DNA of 64,000 nucleotides from JBCDJI01 sp964351865. GTDB lineage: Bacteria; Verrucomicrobiota; Verrucomicrobiia; Methylacidiphilales; JBCBYL01. This document shows, piece by piece, positions 1 through 8,063 of this stretch. Both the position numbers and the translations under genes were made by a program. The stretch is taken from NCBI GenBank assembly GCA_964351865.1, contig CAYGPJ010000008.1, forward strand, positions 1 through 64,000, written 5' to 3'. Position 1 is the stretch's first letter. The number at the start of each line of letters is the position of its first letter. The notes beneath the pieces are model-generated. The model ran no database searches. It had not been told where the DNA came from and was given only the letters and a program-made list of their open reading frames with translations.

Positions 1-56
1 AAGACGCCAGAATTAAACTCAAACGGTTATACCCGTCGGTTTAGTCTTGGTCGAAT

Positions 57-218
57 ACTAGTAGTCTATGTCACGTGATATGACGTGATGAGGGAAAGCG
101 GGTGTCTCGCCCGCAGTTCCATAGATAAGTAACTTCTTTCCTAAACGTTAGGCCTGCGGGCAGGATGCCCGCGCTCCCTGACAGGAACCCACCATATCTT
201 TTGACAGAGATTACTAGT
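57..218. repeat. CTAG palindromic element, copy 1 (diverged right end)
   Basis: The left terminus starts ACTAGTAGTCTATGTCACGT and continues with GATATGACG. The right terminus (about 186-218) is a diverged inverted version ending in ACTAGT. Between them are two hairpins with a payload unlike the other copies: GCGGG/CCCGC at 98-114 and GCGGGC/GCCCGC at 156-172. It shares its final ACTAGT (213-218) with the next copy, so the two lie end to end. No open reading frame of note lies inside. Confidence 0.7.
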
Positions 219-347
219 AGTCTGTGCCACGAGATATGGCGGGAGCTGTAGGCCGAGATTGCATCTCGGCTCCTTCTAAACTGTCGAGATGCAATCTCAA
301 CCTACAATTTCATAAACCCGTCATATCACGTGGCATGAACTACTAGT
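213..347. repeat. CTAG palindromic element, copy 2
   Basis: A 135-bp element bounded by ACTAGT on both sides. Its terminal inverted repeats are about 31 bp with four or five mismatches. Inside are two hairpins: GCCGAGAT/ATCTCGGC with a 3-nt loop (252-270) and GTCGAGAT/ATCTCAAC with a 3-nt loop (283-301). Related copies lie at 43109-43254 and 63776-63906, with partial ones at 36394 and 19691. The rest of 1-510 (348-510) holds only a weak stem, TTCCG/CGGAA near 458, beyond the aconitase stop codon. Confidence 0.85.
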
Positions 348-510
348 CCATTGAGCCTAAGTACTGGTGCAATGCACTACCAACTCCAATGAAGCCGAGC
401 TATTCAGAGCGGATGCGTGAAGTCTTTTTCCTGGCAGTGCCTAAGATGATAAGATCATTCCGCTGTGCGGAAGGAATCTGGTCATCCAGTAGTCCTTAAA
501 CAGCAGGCAC

Positions 511-3378
511 TTACTTCAGTAACTGACGCAAGACGAAGGGCAGGATTCCGCCGTTGAGGTAGTAGTCGACTTCGGCTGGAGTATCGAGGCGAGTGACGGC
601 CGGAACGGAGACTTTGCTGCCATCCGGTTTGGTGGCCACAAACTGAACTTGCTGTTTGGTCGTGATGGTGTCGCCCAGTCCTTCAATCGAGAAGGTAGCA
701 TCGTGCAGATCCTTGAGTTTATCGTAATCCGCCTTATCGACAAAGTTGAGTGGCAGCACGCCCATTCCGATCAGGTTGGAGCGGTGGATGCGTTCGAAGC
801 TCTTGGTCAGCACAGCGCGAACTCCTAATAACAGAGTACCTTTAGCGGCCCAGTCACGAGAGGATCCCATGCCGTAGTCTTCGCCACCAATGACGATAAG
901 CGGGGTCTTGGCTTTGGCGTAAGCTTCGGCGGCATCAAAGATCCATGTTGGCTTGCCGCCGTCGACTTGCTGCGGCAGATCTAATGCAGGAACTTCGTTT
1001 TCGCCGAAGTAGAGGGTATAGCCGCCTTCGGTGCCGGGGATCATCAGGTTTTTGATCCGCACATTGCCGAAGGTGCCGCGGGTCATGATGCGGTCGTTGC
1101 CACGGCGTGAACCGAAAGAGTTGAAGTCGATTTTTTCGACCCCGTTTTCCTTCAGATAACGGCCGGCGGGGCTTTCTTCCTTGATGGCACCAGCTGGTGA
1201 AATGTGGTCGGTAGTGACACTGTCGCCGAAGATGCCAAGTGGTCGTGCATCGGTAATCGGTTCGAAGCTGCCGGACTGAGGTCCGAAGCCTTCGAAGAAG
1301 GGCGGGTTCTGAATGTAGGTGGATTTTTCGTCCCAGGCGTAGGCGGCTCCAGTAGATGATTTGATATCCGCCCATTTTGGATTGGCGGTATCGACATCTC
1401 CGTAGAGCTGGTTGAACACTTCGGGTTTGAGCGCGGCAGCCATGACGTCTTTAATTTCTGCCTGAGTGGGCCAGATGTCTTTGAGGAAGACCGGATTGCC
1501 ATCGGTGTCGGTTCCGAGGGGATCATTGGTCAGGTCAAGGTCGACGCGCCCCGCCAGGGCATAGGCGACCACCAGTGGTGGGCTCATCAGGAAGTTGGCT
1601 TTGATGGAACCGTGTACCCGGGCTTCAAAGTTGCGGTTGCCGGAGAGCACCGATGAGCAGACCAGATTACCGGAGGTGATGGCTTCTTCGATGGCGGGAT
1701 GGAGTGGGCCGGAGTTGCCGATACAGGTGGTGCAGCCGTAGCCGACGGTCTGGAAGCCGAGTTGATCGAGTTCCTTCTGCAGATCGGTGGCGTTCAGGTA
1801 GTCGGTGACGACGCGGCTGCCGGGGGCCAGTGAGGTTTTCACGTAAGGTGCGATGGTCAGTCCCTTGGCATTGGCTTTTTTGGCGACCAATGCGGCGGCC
1901 AGCATAACGCTGGGATTGGACGTATTGGTGCAGGAAGTGATGGCTGCAATCAGCACCGAGCCATGGAAAAGTTCGGTATCAATCGCTTCAAAGGTGTCCT
2001 CGGCAACGACTGGATCATCGGTGGGGCGATTGGAAACCATCTCGGCTTCGTTGCGTGGTCCGCTGGCAGTTTTCGCAGCCTCGGGGGCATGAGCTGAAAC
2101 TCCTGCAGGAGTGTTCATGTTGAGAGCCACACGCTTGTTTCGTTCGGAGGCAGGCAGTCCATAGCCACCTTCAGAAGCCGGAGCTTCAAACAGGGCATCG
2201 AAGGTTTCTTTGAGGGCGGGGACGTCGATGCGGTCTTGAGGGCGTTTCGGTCCGGAGACACAGGGTACGACTGAAGAAAGATCCAGCTCGAGTTCGACGG
2301 AGTAATCGACGTCTCCTTTTTGAGGAATCCCGAAGAGCTTTTGAGCTTTGAAGTAAGCCTCGATCAAGGCGGTTTGTTCGGCGAAACGTCCGGTGCCTTG
2401 ATAGTAGTTGATTGCTTCTTCATCGACCGGGAAGAATCCCATGGTGGCGCCGTATTCAGGGGCCATGTTGGCGATGGTAGCGCGATCCGGCAGCGAAAGG
2501 GCTTTGGCACCTTCGCCGAAGAATTCGACGAATTTACCGACTACGCCATGCTTACGCAGAATTTCAGTGATACGCAGGGTGAGGTCAGTGGCGGTCACGC
2601 CTTCTGCCAGCTTGCCAGTCAGGTTGACGCCGACGACTTCCGGCACCAGGAAGGTGACGGGCTGGCCGAGCATGCCGGCTTCCGCTTCGATTCCGCCCAC
2701 GCCCCAGCCGACGACACCGATGCCGTTGATCATGGTAGTGTGGGAATCAGTTCCGACCAGTGTGTCGGGATAGCAGACGCCATTGCGTTCCAGCACGCCT
2801 TTGGCCAGGTATTCGAGGTTGACCTGATGCACGATTCCGATGCCGGGAGGAACGACGGAGAAGGTTTCGAAGGCTTGCTGGCCCCATTTGAGAAACTCGT
2901 AGCGTTCGCGGTTGCGGATGAACTCGATGTCGAGGTTGCGATTGAGTGCCATTTGGGAACCGGAGAAGTCAACCTGGACAGAGTGATCGACCACGAGGTC
3001 GACGGGAACCAGCGGTTCGATGACTTCGGGGTTGGCTCCTTGGGATTTAGCGGCATCGCGCATGGCGGCCAGATCGACCAGCAGCGGCACACCCGTGAAA
3101 TCCTGTAGGACAATCCGGGCGACGGTGAAAGGGATTTCGTAAACGCCGGGGTTCTTGGCGTTCCAGTTGGCGAGGTTTTTAATGTCGGTTTCAGTGACTT
3201 TGACGCCATCTGCGTTGCGCAGGACGGATTCGAGAACGATGCGGATACTGACGGGCAGGCGGGATAGGTCTGAGCCGAGCGATTCGGCTAAGGCCGGCAG
3301 GGAATAGTAACGGTAGGACTTACCGTTAGCTTCGAAGGTTTTTTCCGTAGTTGCAAAGGGGTGTGATTCACTGGCCAT
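511..3378 (-). CDS. acnA: Aconitate hydratase A
   Basis: Cytoplasmic [4Fe-4S] enzyme that isomerises citrate to isocitrate through cis-aconitate in the TCA cycle. The 955-residue protein matches the AcnA/IRP1 type along its length. The cluster-ligand cysteines are visible: Cys483 in the SCTNTSNP motif, and Cys549 and Cys552 in GCTTCIGNSG. The C-terminal swivel domain carries the GSSRDWAAKG motif. At 955 residues it is longer than the usual 890-900; the extra length is a low-complexity linker (about residues 410-470) just ahead of the first cysteine. The gene is monocistronic, with no strong ribosome binding site before its ATG. Identification is secure. Confidence 0.97.
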   Translation of the reverse strand: MASESHPFATTEKTFEANGKSYRYYSLPALAESLGSDLSRLPVSIRIVLESVLRNADGVKVTETDIKNLANWNAKNPGVYEIPFTVARIVLQDFTGVPLLVDLAAMRDAAKSQGANPEVIEPLVPVDLVVDHSVQVDFSGSQMALNRNLDIEFIRNRERYEFLKWGQQAFETFSVVPPGIGIVHQVNLEYLAKGVLERNGVCYPDTLVGTDSHTTMINGIGVVGWGVGGIEAEAGMLGQPVTFLVPEVVGVNLTGKLAEGVTATDLTLRITEILRKHGVVGKFVEFFGEGAKALSLPDRATIANMAPEYGATMGFFPVDEEAINYYQGTGRFAEQTALIEAYFKAQKLFGIPQKGDVDYSVELELDLSSVVPCVSGPKRPQDRIDVPALKETFDALFEAPASEGGYGLPASERNKRVALNMNTPAGVSAHAPEAAKTASGPRNEAEMVSNRPTDDPVVAEDTFEAIDTELFHGSVLIAAITSCTNTSNPSVMLAAALVAKKANAKGLTIAPYVKTSLAPGSRVVTDYLNATDLQKELDQLGFQTVGYGCTTCIGNSGPLHPAIEEAITSGNLVCSSVLSGNRNFEARVHGSIKANFLMSPPLVVAYALAGRVDLDLTNDPLGTDTDGNPVFLKDIWPTQAEIKDVMAAALKPEVFNQLYGDVDTANPKWADIKSSTGAAYAWDEKSTYIQNPPFFEGFGPQSGSFEPITDARPLGIFGDSVTTDHISPAGAIKEESPAGRYLKENGVEKIDFNSFGSRRGNDRIMTRGTFGNVRIKNLMIPGTEGGYTLYFGENEVPALDLPQQVDGGKPTWIFDAAEAYAKAKTPLIVIGGEDYGMGSSRDWAAKGTLLLGVRAVLTKSFERIHRSNLIGMGVLPLNFVDKADYDKLKDLHDATFSIEGLGDTITTKQQVQFVATKPDGSKVSVPAVTRLDTPAEVDYYLNGGILPFVLRQLLK

Positions 3379-3449
3379 AAGTGATCAGTATTATGAAAAC
3401 CGCAGTAGAGTGCAAACACTTTGAGGGGGACTGGGGATTTTTACAGGAA

Positions 3450-3480
3450 GGACGCAAAGGTACGCAAAGAAGGAGGGCGA
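3450..3480. repeat. Degenerate cgcaaag-type short repeat
   Basis: The stretch reads as tandem imperfect units of acgcaaag followed by gaaggaggg. Similar degenerate stretches occur at 11078-11100 and, as cgctaa units, at 23222-23246. All lie in intergenic space next to gene ends. No function can be assigned. Confidence 0.45.
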
Positions 3481-3532
3481 CATCCAAACGTTTTTTAGAG
3501 GTTAGTATCCTAGGAGTGGAGGATGACTTAGT

Positions 3533-3787
3533 CTAAAGGGCCTCTTCGATATCGATGATTCTTAATTCGCCAACGGCGTGATCGATCCAGTAACTGAAGA
3601 CTAAAGTTTCAATAAGCAGGTGTTCAATAAATCGCCCCGATTCATCTTCTATAGTATAGTCAGAGAGAACGTTGGGGTTGCGAGCCAGTTGATCTGCCAG
3701 TTTGAGTGCTTTTTGCTGTCGAGGTTTAGGTAATGTAATCAGGTATTCTAGAACGGCTTCTGAAAATACAGGTTCGTAGGGCTTCAT
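3533..3787 (-). CDS. RelE/ParE-like toxin
   Basis: An 84-residue basic/acidic protein with the size and layout of RelE/ParE-superfamily toxins. It has an N-terminal helical region with PKPRQQKALKLADQL, a central strand pair, and a C-terminal ELRIIDIEEAL strand. The family inhibits growth by cleaving ribosome-bound mRNA or by poisoning gyrase; which applies here cannot be told. Its ATG overlaps the stop of the upstream 65-codon gene by four bases, the usual coupling of antitoxin then toxin. The assignment rests on fold-level resemblance and gene arrangement. Confidence 0.7.
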   Translation of the reverse strand: MKPYEPVFSEAVLEYLITLPKPRQQKALKLADQLARNPNVLSDYTIEDESGRFIEHLLIETLVFSYWIDHAVGELRIIDIEEAL

Positions 3788-3981
3788 TTGGCTGCCAGCT
3801 TTTGAGATATCTCAGAGCGGGACAGCCTTTTCCCCTTGTCCATGGCAGCCATTCTTTTGGAAATGGTTTTCGACCATGGCTTACTTTGATGACGTAAACG
3901 GATCATATAAGCATTCAGTTCAACGCGTTCCTTCGTCGTAAGTTTGGTGATTTCCTGTTTGAGCTCGAGCAAAGTCATCAC
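3784..3981 (-). CDS. Putative type II antitoxin partner of the RelE/ParE-like toxin
   Basis: A 65-residue protein. The N-terminal half is a predicted amphipathic helix pair (MTLLELKQEITKLTTKERVE). Residues about 30-55 are lysine- and arginine-rich and contain RHQSKPWSKTISKRM and MDKGKRL, a pattern I associate with small antitoxins encoded ahead of RelE-like toxins. No ribbon-helix-helix or Phd signature is obvious. It is the first gene of a two-gene unit overlapping the toxin by four bases. It could instead be an unrelated small regulator, but size and coupling favour an antitoxin. Confidence 0.55.
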   Translation of the reverse strand: MMTLLELKQEITKLTTKERVELNAYMIRLRHQSKPWSKTISKRMAAMDKGKRLSRSEISQKLAAK

Positions 3982-4063
3982 TGTATTTTGATTTGGTATC
4001 CGGGGAATTTCAAGGATGGATTTAATATGTTAACTGAGGACCGGCTTAAATGGATCACGAGCT

Positions 4064-4092
4064 TTGAGTTTCTTTATTTTGGTTGAAAAATA
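4064..4092 (+). promoter_or_regulatory. Possible promoter of the phd/vapC-like pair
   Basis: TTGAGT at 4064-4069 and AAAATA at 4087-4092 are separated by 17 bases. The candidate -10 abuts the palindromic operator at 4092-4110, so a bound repressor would block it. Only the sequence pattern supports this. Confidence 0.35.
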
Positions 4093-4110
4093 AACTAGTT
4101 AAACTAGTTT
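4091..4110. promoter_or_regulatory. Tandem palindromic operator, antitoxin autoregulation site
   Basis: Two consecutive AAACTAGTT units overlap so that the second, AAACTAGTTT (4101-4110), is a perfect 10-bp palindrome. It ends six bases before the antitoxin ATG at 4117, where no ribosome binding site is visible. Phd-family antitoxins normally repress their own promoters at such repeated palindromes, so an operator role is a reasonable inference. Confidence 0.6.
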
Positions 4111-4116
4111 AAATAA

Positions 4117-4356
4117 ATGAAAGTGAAAGAAGTGGGGGCGTTTGAGGCGAAGACACATTTGTCTCAGTTGCTGAAGGATGTGGAAGCCGGTCAGGTGATT
4201 TACATTACACGGCACGGGAAACGCGTGGCGGAATTGAAGTCGCCAGAGGTGAAGCCGAAGAAGAAACGACAATTTGGATGCGCCAAAGGAGAGCCGTTTT
4301 ACATGGCTCCTGATTTCGACGAGCCGCTGGAAGAGTTCAGAGAATACATGCCATGA
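4117..4356 (+). CDS. Phd/YefM-family antitoxin
   Basis: A 79-residue protein whose first 45 residues fit the Phd/YefM DNA-binding fold: EVGAFEAKTHLSQLLKDVEA followed by VIYITRHGKRVAEL. The C-terminal tail (residues 50-79) is probably the toxin-binding segment. The family neutralises the toxin and, with it, represses the operon. The gene overlaps the downstream PIN toxin by four bases (ATGA) and sits behind a palindromic operator. Family assignment is confident; the cognate pairing is inferred from overlap. Confidence 0.85.
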   Translation: MKVKEVGAFEAKTHLSQLLKDVEAGQVIYITRHGKRVAELKSPEVKPKKKRQFGCAKGEPFYMAPDFDEPLEEFREYMP

Positions 4357-4739
4357 ATGTGTTGCTGGATACCAATGGCTGGATCGGGTTTTTCAGCGGT
4401 GACCCTAAGTATTCCTCTAAAGCGAAAGAATGCTTACTGGACGAGAAGACAAAGGTTCGGGTCAGTATCGCCAGTGTATGGGAGGCATCGATTAAAGTAG
4501 GACTAGGAAAATTGAAGCTTCCCTACGATCTGAAATGTGATTTACCACGGTTGTTCGAAGATAACGATTTTGAAGTGATGCCGGTATCTATGTGGCAGGC
4601 AACGACCGTCAAAGATCTGGAGGCGATCCATGGAGATCCGTTTGACCGGATTCAGGTGGTGCAGGCGCTACAATTAAAGTTGGAGGTGATCAGCAGTGAT
4701 ACGGTGTTTGATCGCTACGGCGTGAAACGGATCTGGTGA
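4353..4739 (+). CDS. PIN-domain ribonuclease toxin (VapC-like)
   Basis: A 128-residue single PIN domain. The four acidic residues expected for Mg-dependent RNA cleavage are present: Asp6 in LLDTNG, Glu44 in SVWEASIK, Asp98 in HGDPFDR and Asp116 in SSDTVFD. The GDPFDR motif is typical of the PIN subgroup paired with Phd-type antitoxins. The upstream antitoxin gene overlaps it by four bases. VapC toxins cleave tRNA or rRNA when freed from the antitoxin; the target here is unknown. All catalytic positions are intact, so the toxin should be active. Confidence 0.85.
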   Translation: MNVLLDTNGWIGFFSGDPKYSSKAKECLLDEKTKVRVSIASVWEASIKVGLGKLKLPYDLKCDLPRLFEDNDFEVMPVSMWQATTVKDLEAIHGDPFDRIQVVQALQLKLEVISSDTVFDRYGVKRIW

Positions 4740-4814
4740 GCCTGAGTTAGTCGAATAGCTTTCTGTAATTTGAGGCCTCGGTAACTTCTCTGCGAGAAAG
4801 TCACCCTACAAAAC

Positions 4815-4845
4815 AAAAAACCCGCTTCGAATTTCTCGAAGCGGG
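4815..4845 (-). terminator. Intrinsic terminator after the peroxiredoxin gene
   Basis: A 10-bp stem, CCCGCTTCGA/TCGAAGCGGG (4821-4845), has a 5-nt loop. On the minus strand it is followed by six U (4815-4820). It lies between convergent transcription units; the plus-strand exit has only GTTT, so it works best for the minus strand. Confidence 0.85.
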
Positions 4846-4882
4846 GTTTGAAGTTTTTAGCTTAGTAAACTAAACGAGCAGC

Positions 4883-5359
4883 TTACAATGATTTCAACGT
4901 TTCCTTGATCTTGTCGAAGCTCGGCAAGTCTTTAGGAGTCGGGGTTTCTTCGCTGTATTTAATGGTGCCTTCCTTATCGATCACAAAAGCAGCGCGGGCG
5001 CTAACGGCTCCCAGACCGATCAGGTCAGGGAGTAGGACGTCGTAGGCCTTGGCCACTTCTTTATTGAGATCACTCAAGATGGGAATGCTGATGTTTTCTT
5101 TTTCGGCCCAGGCTTCCTGTGCGAACGGGCTGTCCACACTGATCGCCATTACATCGGCGTTGAGGTCCTGATACGCGCTGATCCCTTGGCTGACATCGCA
5201 CATCTCTTCGGTGCACACGCCAGTGAAGGCGAGGGGGAAGAAGAGGATGACGGTGTTTTTGTTGCCGAAGTTTTCGCTCAGTTTTACATCTACCACGCCG
5301 TCAGCGGTTTTACGCTTCAGGGTGAAGTCCGGTGCTTTTGATCCAGTTGCTAGTGCCAT
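4883..5359 (-). CDS. Peroxiredoxin (AhpC/TSA superfamily, AhpE/BCP-like)
   Basis: A 158-residue thioredoxin-fold peroxidase that reduces hydroperoxides in the cytoplasm. The peroxidatic cysteine is Cys49 in the PLAFTGVCTEEMC motif. Cys54 is nearby and could resolve the sulfenic acid, giving an atypical 2-Cys enzyme. The N-terminal GSKAPDFTL and the later AFVIDKEGTIKY strand are family hallmarks. It lies downstream of pnp on the same strand, about 60 bases away, and is closed by a clear terminator. Subfamily is less certain than family. Confidence 0.9.
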   Translation of the reverse strand: MALATGSKAPDFTLKRKTADGVVDVKLSENFGNKNTVILFFPLAFTGVCTEEMCDVSQGISAYQDLNADVMAISVDSPFAQEAWAEKENISIPILSDLNKEVAKAYDVLLPDLIGLGAVSARAAFVIDKEGTIKYSEETPTPKDLPSFDKIKETLKSL

Positions 5360-5420
5360 AATATTTTTTCCTTATTTACCGATACGTTATGTTTGAAATA
5401 ACGCGAACGGGATTACGAAG

Positions 5421-7562
5421 TTATACTGCCTGAGGCTGTTCCTCTTTTTTGTCTTCCATGTCGCGCAGAGCGGCTTTACGGGAGAGTTTAACACGGCCCT
5501 TGTCATCGATACCGATGCATTTGACCCAGCACTCTTCACCACGTTTGACGACATCTTCGGTCTTTTCCACACGTGCTTCGGAAAGCTCAGAAATGTGAAC
5601 CAGTCCTTCAGCACCCGGGAAGACTTCCACGAATGCACCGAAGTCTTTTGTGGAAACCACTTTGCCGCGATAGATTTTGCCGACTTCGATTTCACCGGTG
5701 ATCTGTTCGATGAGTTCAACCGCGCGGGCCATGCCTTCGCCGTTGTTACAGTAGATCTTGACGGTTCCGTCATCATTGATGTCGATTTCTGCGCCGGTTT
5801 CGGTGCGGATTCCTTTGACATTCTTACCGCCAGGTCCGATCAGCGCGCCGATCTTATCGGGGTTGATGGTGATGACTTCGATGCGTGGTGCGTAAGGAGA
5901 GAGTTCTGCCTTAGGCTGTGCCTGCACTTCGTTCATGTAGGCGAGGATTTCGTGACGTGTCTTGGTGGCACGTGCAACGGCTTCCTGCAGGATGTTCAAA
6001 GGAACGCCTGCCAGTTTGAGGTCGAGTTGGAATCCGGTGATCCCGTCTTTCGTTCCACAGAGTTTGAAATCCATGTCGCCGAAGTGATCTTCGCTGCCGA
6101 GAATATCGTCGAGCAAGGAATACTTGGTGATGACACCGTTTTCATCCGCTTCACTGACCATACCAACGGAAATACCGGCGACAGGTGACTTGAGAGGAAC
6201 CCCGGCATCCAGCAGGGATAGCACACCGCCACAGACACTGGCCATGGAAGTGGATCCATTCGAGCTCATGACTTCAGAACTCACACGAATCGCGTAAGGG
6301 AAGTCTTCTTCCGAAGGAATGACTGGCAGGATAGAACGCTCAGCGAGTGCTCCGTGACCGATTTCACGACGGTTGAGTCCACCCACACGGCCGGTTTCAC
6401 CGACAGAGAAAGGAGGGAAGTTGTAGTGTAGAATGAAACGCTTGCTGTCCGCACCGCCGGTGTAGGCATCGAGGATCTGAGCTTCGTCCGAAGGAGCCAG
6501 GGCAGCGATACAAACGGCCTGAGTTTCTCCACGGCTGAAGAGGGCAGAACCATGAGTGCGTGGCAGCAGGCCAACTTCGGCATGCAACTTACGAATCTGG
6601 TCGATTCCACGACCATCGACGCGGGTTCCGGTGTTGAGCAGGGTAGCACGAACTGATTTCTTCTGCAGGAAGTCGAAAGCGGAGCTCATTTCAAATGAGG
6701 TTGCATCGGGGAAGCTTTCCAGAATCTTGGCTTCAACTTCATCACGTAGTGCGCCGACAGCTTTGCCGCGGTCGACTTTACTCGGGGTGTTCAGAGCCGC
6801 TTCGATGCGGTCGCTGGCAACTTCATAAGCGATGTTGAGCAGATCTTCACGCACGTTCATGGCATCCCACTGACGGGTTGGTTTACCGGCTTTTTCGGCC
6901 AGTTCTTTCTGAGCGGCAACCAGGATGGCCACTTGTGACTGAGCGAACTCGAGGGCTTTATTGAATTCTGCTTCTGGCAGTTCTTCCGCAGCACCTTCGA
7001 TCATGATCGGCTCGGTTTCGCTACCTGCGTAAACCAGATCCAGATCACTACCTTCCATTTGGGCGTGAGTCGGGTTTGCGATGAACTGTCCGTCAACACG
7101 GCCAACACGCACGGCGCCGATCGGGCCATTGAAAGGAATGTCGGAAACCATCAGCGCAGCGGAAGCTCCATTGATGCTCAGGATATCCGGATCGTTTTCA
7201 CCATCAGCTGACATCAGCGTGGAGATGATCTGGGTATCAAAGAGATAACCTTTCGGGAAGAGCGGACGCAGGGGGCGGTCCGTCATGCGGCAGGTGAGGA
7301 TTTCTTTTTCGGAAGGGCGACCTTCACGCTTGAAGTATCCGCCGGGGATGGCTCCCACTGCGGAAGCACGTTCGCGGTATTCGACGGTGAGCGGGAACCA
7401 GTCCTGCCCGTCTTTAACGCGGGTAGCGGAAACGGCGGTGACGAGGATGATGGTGTCGCCGCTACGCACGGTGACGGCTCCATCGGCCAGGCCGGCCAGT
7501 TTTCCAGTTTCGATGATAATTTCAGTGGTGCCAGTCGTGGCGGATACAGAGATAGGATCCAT
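5421..7562 (-). CDS. pnp: Polyribonucleotide nucleotidyltransferase (PNPase)
   Basis: 3'-5' phosphorolytic exoribonuclease and polynucleotide polymerase, a core degradosome enzyme. The 713 residues show the standard order: RNase PH-like domain 1 (about 1-210), helical linker, catalytic RNase PH-like domain 2 (about 310-535, with SSNGSTSMASVCG), KH domain (about 555-615, with GALIGPGGKNVKGI) and S1 domain (about 620-690, with FGAFVEVFPGAEGLVHISEL). rpsO lies upstream on the same strand, the classical pairing. The 235-base gap between them can form a long imperfect stem resembling the processing hairpin of E. coli pnp. Confidence 0.98.
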   Translation of the reverse strand: MDPISVSATTGTTEIIIETGKLAGLADGAVTVRSGDTIILVTAVSATRVKDGQDWFPLTVEYRERASAVGAIPGGYFKREGRPSEKEILTCRMTDRPLRPLFPKGYLFDTQIISTLMSADGENDPDILSINGASAALMVSDIPFNGPIGAVRVGRVDGQFIANPTHAQMEGSDLDLVYAGSETEPIMIEGAAEELPEAEFNKALEFAQSQVAILVAAQKELAEKAGKPTRQWDAMNVREDLLNIAYEVASDRIEAALNTPSKVDRGKAVGALRDEVEAKILESFPDATSFEMSSAFDFLQKKSVRATLLNTGTRVDGRGIDQIRKLHAEVGLLPRTHGSALFSRGETQAVCIAALAPSDEAQILDAYTGGADSKRFILHYNFPPFSVGETGRVGGLNRREIGHGALAERSILPVIPSEEDFPYAIRVSSEVMSSNGSTSMASVCGGVLSLLDAGVPLKSPVAGISVGMVSEADENGVITKYSLLDDILGSEDHFGDMDFKLCGTKDGITGFQLDLKLAGVPLNILQEAVARATKTRHEILAYMNEVQAQPKAELSPYAPRIEVITINPDKIGALIGPGGKNVKGIRTETGAEIDINDDGTVKIYCNNGEGMARAVELIEQITGEIEVGKIYRGKVVSTKDFGAFVEVFPGAEGLVHISELSEARVEKTEDVVKRGEECWVKCIGIDDKGRVKLSRKAALRDMEDKKEEQPQAV

Positions 7563-7643
7563 AATATATTTTCTTCTTTCTTCTTTTCTTGCTTAGTTTT
7601 GGTTTTGAGGTGGGAACACCATCGAATCGCGGATCAAAAAAAA

Positions 7644-7734
7644 CGGGTAGAAAGAAGATCAGAGGACAAATGAGAGGCTCCTCTATATAAAGAGGGAACA
7701 TCTGATTTGCTCTCTGTGACTTCGCTCCTACCCG
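7644..7734 (-). promoter_or_regulatory. rpsO-pnp intergenic stem-loop
   Basis: Outer arms CGGGTAG (7644-7650) and CTACCCG (7728-7734) enclose an imperfect 18-bp stem and an inner CCTCT/AGAGG hairpin. The structure lies in the pnp 5' leader on the minus strand. In E. coli, RNase III cleaves such a leader stem and PNPase then represses its own mRNA; a similar role here is inferred from position and shape only. Confidence 0.5.
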
Positions 7735-7797
7735 TGATCATATGATTGAACCGGTGTGGTGCTCCAAAAAGGGGAGTGTGAGTAAATAAGGAATAAC

Positions 7798-8061
7798 TTA
7801 TTTACGAATGCCGAGGCGCTTGATCAGCTCCTGATAGCGTCCGTTGTCTTTACGTTTCACGTAATCGAGCAGCTTGCGGCGGCGACTGACCATGGTGATC
7901 AGTCCACGGCGTGAGCTGTGGTCTTTTTTAAATTCTTTAAGGTGCTCGGTAAGATGATTGATTCGTGTGGTCAGAATCGCTACCTGCACGTCGGCGGAAC
8001 CGGTGTCACCGTCGTGAACCTTGTTTGCGCCAATGATTGCTGCTTTATCTATAGTTGCCAT
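7798..8061 (-). CDS. rpsO: 30S ribosomal protein S15
   Basis: An 87-residue primary 16S rRNA-binding protein of the 30S platform. The family core is present: residues about 25-60 include the TTRINHLTEHLKEFKKDH helix, followed by SSRRGLITMVSRRRKLLDYV and a C-terminal RYQELIKRLGIRK. Length is normal. The gene precedes pnp on the minus strand. Its ATG follows, after two bases, the stop codon of a 35-codon ORF with S15-like sequence, so translational coupling is likely. S15 represses its own mRNA in other bacteria. Confidence 0.98.
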   Translation of the reverse strand: MATIDKAAIIGANKVHDGDTGSADVQVAILTTRINHLTEHLKEFKKDHSSRRGLITMVSRRRKLLDYVKRKDNGRYQELIKRLGIRK

Positions 8062-8063
8062 AA

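Noticed and set aside
2320..3108. Long plus-strand open frame of 262 codons inside acnA
   Set aside because: It is a shadow of the aconitase gene; composition is that of a reverse-strand translation, with no family features.
4091..4110. Possible fifth CTAG element at the toxin-antitoxin operator
   Set aside because: The CTAG palindromes are short, tandem and lack the 30-bp arms and inner hairpins. An autoregulatory operator explains them better.
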